A stretch of DNA of 5,962 bases from Acholeplasmataceae bacterium (GCA_023230825.1 JALNWO010000105.1:1-5962), one strand, 5' to 3'. Counted from the stretch's first letter, positions 1-5,962 are shown. Notes: a model not told the origin generated them from the sequence alone. Made by a program: numbers and translations.

Positions 1-841
1 AGGCATGTCGTATCCTAATTACTACATATCCCGTCTTGCCTCAAAATTTGTTAAAGTGAGTTTACAAGGCACCGGGGGAGATGAATTATATGGCGGCTAC
101 CCTTGGAGATATTACCGAGTATTTGATTCAATATCTCAAAAGGATTTTTTTAACCAATACTACGGCTTTTGGCAAAGATTAGTTGCTGATGATAAGAAAA
201 AAGAACTATTTACTCAAAGGGTATTGTCAAACATTGACCTGAACGAACCACGCAATATTTTTGAAAGAGTGTTCACTTTCAACAAAAAAATGAAGTACGA
301 TACACCAGAAGAACATATACAAAACAGTCTTTATTTTGAAATAAAAACATTTTTACCCGGATTGCTGTTGGTCGGAGACAAATTAGCGATGGCAAATGGA
401 TTGGAAGAACGATTTCCTTTCCTTGATAATGACCTTGTTGATTTTGCAATGAAAATCCCTGTCAGGCATAAATTAGCCAATTTAGAAAGAATGAAAAAAG
501 TTGATGAAAATGAGTTCAGAGATAAAAGAACAATATACAAGGAATTTAATGATGGGAAAAATGTGTTACGTCAAGCAATGCAAGAATTGATTCCTGAGAA
601 AATCGTAAACCGAAAAAAACAGGGTTTTAGTGCCCCGGATGAAAGCTGGTATAGAGGTGAAAATGCAGATTATGTGAAAGAATTACTCTTGAATGGCAAA
701 ACTGCTTCTTCAGAATTTATCAATCCTAAATATATTCAGAAAATAGTTGACCAGCACATTAACCACAAAATTAATCATCGCTTACTAATTTGGAGCTTAA
801 TGAACTTTGAGTGGTGGTGTAAAATTTTTCTAAACAAGTAG
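1..841 (+). CDS. Asparagine synthase (glutamine-hydrolysing)-like amidotransferase, C-terminal part, 5' end outside window
   Basis: This is the C-terminal synthetase domain of an AsnB-family enzyme, which in the family activates a carboxylate with ATP and amidates it with glutamine-derived ammonia. Numbering from the Met at position 5, I see the GTGGDELYGGY motif at residues 22-32, the LLVGDKLAMANGLEERFPFL stretch at about 121-140 (the family's 'DRMSMAHSLEVRVPFLD' motif, with Lys for Arg), and KKQGFSAP at about 204-211. Full-length family members have about 600 residues, with an N-terminal glutaminase domain beginning at Cys2. Here only about 279 codons are present and the frame is open to the window edge (codon GGC at 2-4), so the Met at 5 is internal. 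The acyltransferase starts 2 bases after the stop. In polysaccharide loci such enzymes have been proposed to amidate sugar uronic acids rather than aspartate. That role is an inference here, while the family assignment is firm. Confidence 0.9.
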   Translation, partial: GMSYPNYYISRLASKFVKVSLQGTGGDELYGGYPWRYYRVFDSISQKDFFNQYYGFWQRLVADDKKKELFTQRVLSNIDLNEPRNIFERVFTFNKKMKYDTPEEHIQNSLYFEIKTFLPGLLLVGDKLAMANGLEERFPFLDNDLVDFAMKIPVRHKLANLERMKKVDENEFRDKRTIYKEFNDGKNVLRQAMQELIPEKIVNRKKQGFSAPDESWYRGENADYVKELLLNGKTASSEFINPKYIQKIVDQHINHKINHRLLIWSLMNFEWWCKIFLNK

Positions 842-843
842 TA

Positions 844-1344
844 ATGATATCAAAGTTACTAAAGAAAGTTTTTTTTGGTTTAAGACACCAGAAAAAAAAG
901 CGTTTTGACAGAGTATTGCCTGTTAACGAATTAATTACTGATAGATGGGAAAAAGCCAGATATTTGGGGTTTGGCAAAGGAACATCTGTATATGACAACT
1001 CCTATATTTTCGGTAATGTAAAGGTTGGGATAAATACGTGGATAGGTCCTTATACGATTCTTGATGGTAGCGGAGGCCTTTCAATAGGTAACAATTGTAG
1101 CCTTTCAGCAGGTGTACAGATTTACACCCATGATACAGTTAACTGGGCAATTACAGGAGGTAAAGCTGATTATGAGTATGCTAAAACAAAAATTGGCGAT
1201 AATGTTTATATTGGTCCCAACTCCATAATCGCTAAGGGTGTTAAAATTGGCAATGGATGTATAATAGGAGCCAATAGTTTTGTAAATAAATCTTTTCCTG
1301 ATGATTCTAAAATTGCTGGAACACCAGCAAAAAAAATTAATTGA
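844..1344 (+). CDS. Hexapeptide-repeat (left-handed beta-helix) acyltransferase, WbbJ/maltose-acetyltransferase-like
   Basis: This 166-residue protein is probably a cytosolic acetyl-CoA-dependent O-acetyltransferase (less likely N-) acting on a sugar of the surface glycan. After a basic N-terminus (about 1-22) come hexapeptide repeats from about 46 to 148, with turns such as VGINTW, IGNNCS, IGDNVY, IGPNSI and IGNGCI. The loop YTHD at 94-97 holds His96, the usual catalytic histidine of this family. The inserted loop at about 98-115 and the C-terminal AGTPAKKI are also typical. Length fits small WbbJ-type transferases. There is no signal peptide or membrane segment. The gene starts 2 bases after the AsnB-like stop, and its TGA stop (1342-1344) shares one base with the next ATG, so it is part of the coupled operon. 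No Shine-Dalgarno sequence is evident. The family is clear, but the acceptor sugar and acyl group are unknown. Confidence 0.88.
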   Translation: MISKLLKKVFFGLRHQKKKRFDRVLPVNELITDRWEKARYLGFGKGTSVYDNSYIFGNVKVGINTWIGPYTILDGSGGLSIGNNCSLSAGVQIYTHDTVNWAITGGKADYEYAKTKIGDNVYIGPNSIIAKGVKIGNGCIIGANSFVNKSFPDDSKIAGTPAKKIN

Positions 1345-2510
1345 TGATAAAGTACAAAGAATTAAAAATTTGCACAAGGTGTATTTATGATGAAAGAACA
1401 CCAGCAATAAGTTACGATGAGCAAGGAGTTTGTAATTATTGCAAAATGGTTGATAACCTTAAAGCAGAATACAATACAGGTATGCCAGAAGGTGAACAGA
1501 AAATCGATGAGATAATCGAACAGATCAAAAGGGATGGTAAAGGAAAAAATTATGATTGTATAATTGGAGTGAGTGGTGGCACAGATTCATCATATATGGT
1601 TTACTGGGCATTGAAAAAGGGTCTCAGGCCTTTAGCAGTGCATTACGACAATACATGGAACACATCAATAGCTACGGAAAACATCAGAAAAGTTCTGGAG
1701 AAATTAAAGGTGGATTTGTTTACCCATGTCATTGATAATCGAGAAGCAGATGATATATTTAAGGCCTTTTTTATTTCTGGTGTACCAGAAATTGAAGCAT
1801 CTACTGATCTTGCCCTTGCTGAAACCATGTACAGAGCTGCTGCTAAATTTAAAGTCAAATATGTGCTAGAAGGCCATTCTTTTGTTGCAGAAGGAATAAC
1901 GCCCTTAGGTAAAAACTATTTTGATGGAAAATATATTAAAAGTATCCATAAAATGTTTGGTAAGCTTCCAATGAAAACATATCCATTAATGACTTTCTGG
2001 AAGTTTATTAAATGGACAACGATATACAGAATTAAGAAAATCAGACCACTGTGGTATATCCAGTATAACAAAGAAGATGCCCGCACCTTTTTGGAAAAGG
2101 AATTTGGGTGGCAGTATTATGGAGGACACCATCTTGAAAACCGAATGACAAGCTTTTTTCATAGCATTTATTGTCCGCAGAAGTATAACATTGACTATCG
2201 CAATAATAGTTTGTCAGCATCTGTCAGGGCAGGAAAAATGAACCGTGACGAAGCAGTAATCGAATATTATGAAAGACCTCCTTATATTGAACCAGAACTT
2301 TTATCGTATTTCAAAAAACGACTAAATCTTTCAGATGATGAATATGAAAAAATCATGAAAACACCTCCAAAATACTGGTATGAATTTCCAACTTATAAGA
2401 AACGCTTCGAAAGATTACGACCTTTCTTTTATTTACTAATGAAAGTAAATCTTGTTCCTCGCTCATTTTACATGAAATATTGCTTCCCTGCTGAAATGAA
2501 TAGGCTGTGA
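1344..2510 (+). CDS. N-acetyl sugar amidotransferase (WbuX/PseA/WbpG family, PP-loop ATPase)
   Basis: This enzyme is predicted to convert an acetamido group on a sugar to an acetamidino group, using ATP and ammonia. From the ATG at 1344 it has 388 residues. An N-terminal four-cysteine pattern (Cys10, Cys13, Cys30, Cys33) looks like a zinc ribbon. The PP-loop SGGTDSS at 77-83 binds ATP pyrophosphate, followed by AVHYDNTWN (98-106), as in N-type ATP pyrophosphatases. EGHSF (176-180) and the GGHHLENRMTSFFHSIYCPQ block (260-279) are characteristic of the family. The identity is strongly reinforced by the HisH- and HisF-like genes directly downstream, the trio called WbuXYZ in E. coli O-antigen loci, with PseA in Campylobacter and WbpG in Pseudomonas as relatives. 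A TTG three bases upstream (1341) is a possible start, but ATG overlapping the preceding stop as TGATG is more plausible. The stop overlaps the next gene by 4 bases. The exact sugar is unknown. Confidence 0.92.
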   Translation: MIKYKELKICTRCIYDERTPAISYDEQGVCNYCKMVDNLKAEYNTGMPEGEQKIDEIIEQIKRDGKGKNYDCIIGVSGGTDSSYMVYWALKKGLRPLAVHYDNTWNTSIATENIRKVLEKLKVDLFTHVIDNREADDIFKAFFISGVPEIEASTDLALAETMYRAAAKFKVKYVLEGHSFVAEGITPLGKNYFDGKYIKSIHKMFGKLPMKTYPLMTFWKFIKWTTIYRIKKIRPLWYIQYNKEDARTFLEKEFGWQYYGGHHLENRMTSFFHSIYCPQKYNIDYRNNSLSASVRAGKMNRDEAVIEYYERPPYIEPELLSYFKKRLNLSDDEYEKIMKTPPKYWYEFPTYKKRFERLRPFFYLLMKVNLVPRSFYMKYCFPAEMNRL

Positions 2511-3112
2511 TCTATATTGTTGACTATGGTATGGGGAACCTTGGTTCAGTACAAAACATGCTCAAACACATCGGCATTCCATCACAAATTGTTGATGATC
2601 CTTGTGTTTTAGAAAAAGCAAATAAAATTCTGTTACCCGGCGTAGGTTCTTTTGATCAGGCAATGAAGCATATTCAACAAAAAGGGTTTCTAAGGATTTT
2701 AAATCAAAAAGCACTCACGGAAAAAATTCCTGTTCTTGGTATCTGTTTAGGTATGCAGTTGCTTACTAACGGAAGTGAAGAAGGTATTCTACCCGGCCTT
2801 GGCTGGATAGATGCCAAAACTATCCGGTTCCCAATTAACAATGGTTTAAAAGTGCCTCATATGGGATGGAATATAGTGCATACTTCATTTCCCAATCTGC
2901 TTACAAAAAAGCTACCTGAAGAAAGTAGGTTTTACTTTGTCCATTCCTATTATGTGAAAGTTGTCAACGAAGAAAACAGTATACTAAAAACAGATTATGG
3001 GGTTCGTTTCGATGCTGCAATCCAAAAGAATAACATATATGGTGTACAATTTCATCCCGAGAAAAGTCACAAATTCGGTATGCAAATTCTAAAAAACTTT
3101 GCAGAAATCTAA
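2507..3112 (+). CDS. HisH-like glutamine amidotransferase subunit (WbuY type), GTG start
   Basis: This 201-residue class I glutaminase has the size of HisH. It should hydrolyse glutamine and pass ammonia to its HisF-like partner encoded next. The triad is complete: Cys80 in GICLGMQ, then His183 and Glu185 in GVQFHPEKS. The PGVGSF segment (44-49) forms the oxyanion strand, and VPHMGWN (117-123) is typical of HisH. The start is GTG at 2507, overlapping the previous stop as GTGA. Translation from there gives MIYIVDYGMGNLGSV, the normal beginning of the family, whereas the next in-frame ATG would delete the first strand. A weak AGG lies just before the GTG. The TAA stop shares one base with the ATG of the HisF-like gene (TAATG). 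Neighbours argue for a role in sugar amidination, not histidine synthesis, since no other his genes are present. Sequence alone would not separate it from a true HisH. Confidence 0.92.
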   Translation: MIYIVDYGMGNLGSVQNMLKHIGIPSQIVDDPCVLEKANKILLPGVGSFDQAMKHIQQKGFLRILNQKALTEKIPVLGICLGMQLLTNGSEEGILPGLGWIDAKTIRFPINNGLKVPHMGWNIVHTSFPNLLTKKLPEESRFYFVHSYYVKVVNEENSILKTDYGVRFDAAIQKNNIYGVQFHPEKSHKFGMQILKNFAEI

Positions 3113-3873
3113 TGCTAAAAACGAGAATAATTCCTGCATTATTACTGCAAAACGAATCACTAGTAAAAACCTTTAGGTTCACAAAACCAAGATATATTGG
3201 AGATCCTATCAACACAGTACGTATTTTTAATGAACTGGAAGTGGATGAATTGATTTTTCTTGATATTACCGCAACCAAAGATAAACGTGAACCAAACTAC
3301 AAAATTCTATCCGAAATTGCAAATGAATGCTTCATGCCTCTTGGCTATGGAGGAGGCATATGTTCATTGGAACAAGCAAGAAAGATATTCAGTATTGGTT
3401 TTGAAAAGATTTTACTTAACACATCTTCTCATCTAAACAAATATCTAATAAGCGAGATAGCTGATGTGTTTGGTAGTCAAGCTGTGATTGTATCAATTGA
3501 TGTGAAAAAGAATTTTTGGGGAACTCATGAGGTATGGGCGCATGAAGCAAAACAAAATATAAAGAAAAGCCCAATTGATTGGGCATCTGAAGTTGAAAGG
3601 CTTGGAGCTGGTGAGATATTACTTACATCTGTGGATAAAGAAGGTACATGGTCAGGTTTTGATATTGATCTTGTAAAAAAAACTACCGATACAGTCAACA
3701 TCCCCGTAATAGCGCACGGTGGTGCCGGAACAATTGAACATATTAGAGAAGTAGTTAAGCAAGGAAACGCATCAGCAGTGGCACTTGGTAGTATGGTCGT
3801 ATATCAGAAAAAGGGGTATGGTGTTTTAGTTAATTTTCCGGATAAAAAAGAATTAGAAAAGATATTGGTATGA
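3112..3873 (+). CDS. HisF-like ammonia-transfer subunit (WbuZ type) lacking the cyclase Asp11
   Basis: This 253-residue (beta/alpha)8 barrel is homologous to HisF, the cyclase half of imidazole glycerol phosphate synthase. Compared from memory with Thermotoga maritima HisF, the first 130 residues align without gaps. Phosphate-site motifs remain: GYGGGI (78-83), NTSS (103-106), AHGGAG (201-206) and GS (226-227). Asp130 and Asp51 are kept. However, the catalytic Asp11 is Leu11 ([10 protein letters not shown] instead of a CLDVKDG-type motif), and the residue matching Asp176 is Glu177. The residues matching the ammonia gate, Arg5, Glu46, Lys99 and Glu168, are all kept. This pattern fits WbuZ-type proteins, thought to deliver ammonia with their HisH partner to the sugar amidotransferase, rather than make imidazole glycerol phosphate. 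The gene overlaps both neighbours (TAATG upstream, ATGA downstream). Whether any cyclase activity remains cannot be judged. Confidence 0.9.
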   Translation: MLKTRIIPALLLQNESLVKTFRFTKPRYIGDPINTVRIFNELEVDELIFLDITATKDKREPNYKILSEIANECFMPLGYGGGICSLEQARKIFSIGFEKILLNTSSHLNKYLISEIADVFGSQAVIVSIDVKKNFWGTHEVWAHEAKQNIKKSPIDWASEVERLGAGEILLTSVDKEGTWSGFDIDLVKKTTDTVNIPVIAHGGAGTIEHIREVVKQGNASAVALGSMVVYQKKGYGVLVNFPDKKELEKILV

Positions 3874-4589
3874 AGCAGACATTTTTATTTACTTTCGATT
3901 ATATCAAACAACAATATCAGCAAGTACTAAACTATGGATATACAGTTATTACTTGTGAGCAATATATTACCTACAAAAGAAAAAAAGAAACATTTCCAGT
4001 ATTGGTTAATCGTGTAGATATTGATCTTTCGGTAAAAAAGACTGAGAATTTAATAGATATTTTTAATGATCTTGGAATAAAAGCTACTTTCTTTTTAAGA
4101 CTACACGCCCCAGAGTATAATCCCTTTAGCTTTGACAATTACCGAATCATAAAAAAACTTCTAAATTCAGGCCACGAACTTGGATATCACTCTGAAGTGA
4201 TAGACCAATCAGTAATTTGGGGAGAAGATCCTACTGACTGCTTATGGCGTGATATTGAAATCATTAATCGGATATTTAACACAGAAATCAGAGGTGTTGC
4301 TAGTCATGGAGGAATGACAGGCTTAAATAATTTAGATTTTTGGGGAAATAAAAAGGCGAAAGACTTTGGACTTCTATATGAAGCCTACGATAAAGAACCA
4401 GAATTCAATCTTTTTCAAGAGTCGTTTTATGTAAGTGATTCAGAGTGGATAAGGTGGAAGTGTTATAACAAAGGTCAATTAGTTGAAGGCGATAGAAGAA
4501 GTTTGGCCGAACATCTGCCAGATGGCCACCAGATAATTCATGCATTAATTCATCCCGACACGTATTATAAAAGACATTTATATGAGTAG
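3870..4589 (+). CDS. NodB/CE4-like polysaccharide deacetylase family protein, probably cytosolic
   Basis: This 239-residue protein resembles divergent polysaccharide deacetylases, metal-dependent enzymes that remove N- or O-acetyl groups from sugars. The pattern RVDIDL (48-53) corresponds to the family's Asp-Asp motif, with Asp50 as candidate base and Asp52 as metal ligand. GHELGYH (101-107) supplies the His102-x3-His106 metal pair. ASHGG (144-148) and the C-terminal LIHPDTY (226-232) resemble later CE4 motifs. KATFFLRLHA (71-80) fits the usual strand after motif 1. There is no signal peptide or membrane segment, so it likely acts in the cytosol on a nucleotide- or lipid-linked sugar, unlike exported peptidoglycan or chitin deacetylases. 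The ATG overlaps the HisF-like stop as ATGA, and the 3' end overlaps the LpxD-like gene by 8 bases. The fold is fairly secure; activity and substrate are inferred. Confidence 0.75.
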   Translation: MKQTFLFTFDYIKQQYQQVLNYGYTVITCEQYITYKRKKETFPVLVNRVDIDLSVKKTENLIDIFNDLGIKATFFLRLHAPEYNPFSFDNYRIIKKLLNSGHELGYHSEVIDQSVIWGEDPTDCLWRDIEIINRIFNTEIRGVASHGGMTGLNNLDFWGNKKAKDFGLLYEAYDKEPEFNLFQESFYVSDSEWIRWKCYNKGQLVEGDRRSLAEHLPDGHQIIHALIHPDTYYKRHLYE

Positions 4590-5472
4590 TTTTATTATTA
4601 GCGAAGCCCTTGATTTACTCAGTAAAACTGATATTCCTTTTAGATTCTCAGGAAATGAAAAAGTTATCATTAAGTGTGCAAATAGCATAGATAGCTTATC
4701 TAAAAATGCTCTTTCCTTTTTCAGAAGAAATGATGTGGATTCTTACAGAAAAAACTTTAACCAAACAAACTTGGTAGTGTTAAAGCCAGAAGCTGATATT
4801 AATCTACCCCCAGGCAATTTTATTTTTGTTGAGAATCCGTCTTTAGTATTTAATATCATTGGTATCCTACTTAAAGAAAAAGCAAAAGTTACAATAGACC
4901 CAACCGCAAATATCCATGATAAATCAATAATAGGAAAGAGTACAAGTGTGGGAGCATATTGCTCAATAGGTAGCAATGTAAAAATAGGTGACAATTGTAT
5001 TATTATGGACACATGTACTATTAATAATGCTGATATTGGAAATAATACAATAATTCACTCGGGCACAAGAATTGGGAATCCGGGATTGGGGTCATATCTT
5101 GATAAAAAGGGTAAATATCACGACTTCCCTCACTTTGGTAAAGTCATTATTGGTAATAGAGTTGTCATCCAAGATAACACAGTTATAAATCAAGGGACCT
5201 TAAATAACACCATCATTGAAGAGGACACCCGAATAGGGCCATTAACCTGTATTGGTCATGGAGTCAGGATAGGTAAGAGTTGTTTCGTTTCACAATCAGT
5301 TACAATAGCCGGTTCAGTAGCTATTGGAAATTTCGTAAAAATATGGGGCAATGCTTCTATTAGGGATGGAATTTTGGTTGGAAACGGAAGTACAATTGGT
5401 ATGGGGGCCGTTGTAGTAAAAAACATTCCGGAAAATGAGTCATGGGTAGGTAATCCAGCTAAAAAAATGTGA
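4582..5472 (+). CDS. LpxD-like UDP-sugar acyltransferase (left-handed beta-helix)
   Basis: This 296-residue protein has the LpxD architecture. An N-terminal region (about 25-100) includes ALSFFRRNDVDSY (43-55), resembling the 'LSFLxNPKY' segment of the LpxD uridine-binding domain. A long hexapeptide beta-helix then runs from about 105 to 280 (for example IGKSTSVGAYCSIGSNVKIG). FPHFGKVIIGNRVVI (182-196) matches LpxD's conserved 'xPQxGxVxIGDxVEI' region, and IGHGV (224-228) matches the segment bearing the catalytic histidine, making His226 the candidate base. True LpxD has about 340 residues with a C-terminal acyl-carrier-protein-binding helix. Here the protein ends at GNPAKKM, as in small sugar acyltransferases. 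It probably transfers an acyl group to an amino or hydroxyl of a glycan sugar rather than making lipid A. It overlaps the deacetylase-like gene by 8 bases and is the last gene before the gap. The family is clear; donor and acceptor are unknown. Confidence 0.85.
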   Translation: MSSFIISEALDLLSKTDIPFRFSGNEKVIIKCANSIDSLSKNALSFFRRNDVDSYRKNFNQTNLVVLKPEADINLPPGNFIFVENPSLVFNIIGILLKEKAKVTIDPTANIHDKSIIGKSTSVGAYCSIGSNVKIGDNCIIMDTCTINNADIGNNTIIHSGTRIGNPGLGSYLDKKGKYHDFPHFGKVIIGNRVVIQDNTVINQGTLNNTIIEEDTRIGPLTCIGHGVRIGKSCFVSQSVTIAGSVAIGNFVKIWGNASIRDGILVGNGSTIGMGAVVVKNIPENESWVGNPAKKM

Positions 5473-5509
5473 ATTTAATAGGACAAAAGGGTAGATGTAG
5501 GTTTCATTT

Positions 5510-5647
5510 ATATGCTACTATATCTTAAAAAAAGACTTCCGAATTTCTTGAGTTGTAAAACCTATAACAATTTAATTATCATTAGTTTTCTAAAAATAGA
5601 AAATTTTGATTAAGGTCATTCATTTTCGGTTAATGATAGTAGCATAT
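5510..5647. repeat. 12-base perfect inverted repeat bounding about 138 bases
   Basis: The left arm ATATGCTACTAT (5510-5521) is the exact reverse complement of the right arm ATAGTAGCATAT (5636-5647), with 114 bases between. Matching does not continue outward, and inward it continues only with a gap. No obvious target-site duplication flanks the arms. It could be a small terminal-inverted-repeat remnant, the base of a long RNA structure before the glycosyltransferase gene, or chance in AT-rich DNA. The repeat itself is certain, its meaning is not. Confidence 0.5.
5584..5607 (+). terminator. Possible weak intrinsic terminator after the LpxD-like gene
   Basis: TTTTCTA (5586-5592) and TAGAAAA (5597-5603) form a perfect 7-base stem with an AAAA loop, followed by TTTT (5604-5607). 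A G-U pair and an A-T pair can extend the stem through 5584-5605, at the cost of part of the T run. Only one G-C pair is present, so the hairpin would be weak and termination may be inefficient. It lies 112 bases past the stop of the LpxD-like gene. On the other strand no T run follows, so a + strand terminator is the better reading. Confidence 0.3.
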
Positions 5648-5685
5648 TTCTTCAAACATCAAAATAAGCATAAGAAAGATCATAC

Positions 5686-5962
5686 ATGAAATTAGCATTA
5701 CTAGGAAATATGAACAACAATAATTTCTCAATCATGCGGTATCTGAGAGATTTAGGAGTAGATGCACATTTACTATTATTCGAAAATGATGGTGTTGGAT
5801 CGAACTCGCACTTTGTGCCTGAAAACGACACTTGGGAATATGATAAATGGAAGCCTTATATTCACAAGATAAATTTTAGTATTGATCCCGCATTAGTTCA
5901 GCAAAAATATTCGGTGCTAAATATAGTGTACATACTACAAAGAATTCGACTAACTATAATTA
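5686..5962 (+). CDS. Putative glycosyltransferase (GT-B type), N-terminal part, runs off window
   Basis: From the ATG at 5686 the frame stays open to the last base (92 codons), so the gene continues outside the window. The protein begins MKLALLGNMNNNNFS, followed by RYLRDLGVDAHLLLF at about 18-32. This is a beta strand, a glycine/asparagine loop and a helix ending in a second strand, as in the N-terminal Rossmann domain of GT-B glycosyltransferases. An SHFVPENDTWEYDKW-like segment (about 42-56) resembles glycosyltransferases found in polysaccharide loci. The catalytic C-terminal domain is not visible, so sugar specificity cannot be assigned. No good Shine-Dalgarno precedes the ATG, only a purine-rich AAGAAAG about 8 bases upstream. 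A 213-base gap separates it from the operon, so it may have its own promoter. The reading frame is well supported; the glycosyltransferase call is moderate. Confidence 0.65.
   Translation, partial: MKLALLGNMNNNNFSIMRYLRDLGVDAHLLLFENDGVGSNSHFVPENDTWEYDKWKPYIHKINFSIDPALVQQKYSVLNIVYILQRIRLTII

Larger units (their letters stand above)
5473..5685. other. 213-base AT-rich intergenic gap with inverted repeats
   Basis: This is the only real gap in the window; every other junction is 2 bases or less. It is more AT-rich than the flanking genes. It contains a 12-base perfect inverted repeat with distant arms, a nested 8-base inverted repeat (5577-5584 with 5631-5638) and a short A/T hairpin followed by T residues. 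I see no tRNA, JUMPStart-like element or convincing promoter. It probably separates the coupled operon from the glycosyltransferase unit, with possible termination and re-initiation, but no element is decisive. Confidence 0.6.

Noticed and set aside
5..7. ATG at position 5 as the start of the AsnB-like gene
   Set aside because: The frame is open to the window edge and the protein would lack half of the family's length, including the glutaminase domain. The Met is internal.
1341..1343. TTG as the start of the PP-loop amidotransferase
   Set aside because: An ATG follows immediately at 1344 and overlaps the preceding stop as TGATG. The extra codon adds nothing.
1105..1407. Minus-strand open frames such as 1105-1407, 771-998 and 2964-3278
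   Set aside because: They lie opposite well-supported genes and span gene junctions, and their translations resemble no family; they are antisense shadows.
2507..3873. hisH and hisF of histidine biosynthesis
   Set aside because: No other his genes flank them, a sugar amidotransferase lies directly upstream, and the HisF-like protein lacks Asp11. A glycan role fits better.
4582..5472. Housekeeping lipid A lpxD
   Set aside because: The C-terminal LpxD extension is missing and the gene sits in a glycan operon with no other lpx gene in view.
5512..5613. A 33-codon reading frame (ATG 5512, TAA 5611) in the gap
   Set aside because: It begins inside the inverted-repeat arm, has no Shine-Dalgarno sequence, has a composition expected of AT-rich noncoding DNA and resembles no known protein.
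5600..5685. A promoter for the glycosyltransferase gene
   Set aside because: I looked for a Bacteroidota-type TTTG / TAnnTTTG pair and for sigma70-like boxes. A TTTG occurs at 5605-5608 but no convincing downstream box follows at the right spacing.

Overview
The window looks like part of a surface-polysaccharide (O-antigen, capsule or similar glycan) biosynthesis locus. All genes are on the + strand. The DNA is AT-rich, and start codons mostly lack a recognisable Shine-Dalgarno sequence, which together with the gene content suggests a Bacteroidota-like organism. That assignment is an inference; other AT-rich bacteria such as Leptospira carry comparable loci.

Layout. Positions 1-841 hold the C-terminal part of an asparagine-synthase-like amidotransferase that enters from outside the window. 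Next come a left-handed beta-helix (hexapeptide) acyltransferase (844-1344) and a three-gene block: a PP-loop N-acetyl sugar amidotransferase of the WbuX/PseA/WbpG type (1344-2510), a HisH-like glutaminase (2507-3112) and a HisF-like partner (3112-3873). A NodB/CE4-like deacetylase (3870-4589) and an LpxD-like acyltransferase (4582-5472) follow. Then there is a 213-base AT-rich gap with inverted repeats and a weak terminator-like hairpin, and the first 92 codons of a putative glycosyltransferase (5686 to the window end). The first seven genes are packed with gaps or overlaps of -8 to +2 bases, so they very probably form one translationally coupled operon.

How the genes may work together. The WbuX/HisH/HisF trio is known from O-antigen and flagellin-glycan loci, where it turns an N-acetyl group on a sugar into an acetamidino group. 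The HisH-like protein would release ammonia from glutamine, the HisF-like barrel would conduct it, and the PP-loop enzyme would use it on an ATP-activated acetamido group. The HisF-like protein has lost the key cyclase residue (Leu11 instead of Asp11) but keeps the four residues lining the ammonia gate. This fits an ammonia conduit better than a histidine enzyme. The deacetylase and LpxD-like acyltransferase overlap by 8 bases and could remove one N-acyl group and install another. The AsnB-like enzyme may amidate a uronic acid carboxyl group. The predicted product is a heavily N-modified sugar within a repeat unit, finished by the O-acyltransferase and glycosyltransferase. The substrates cannot be read from the sequence.
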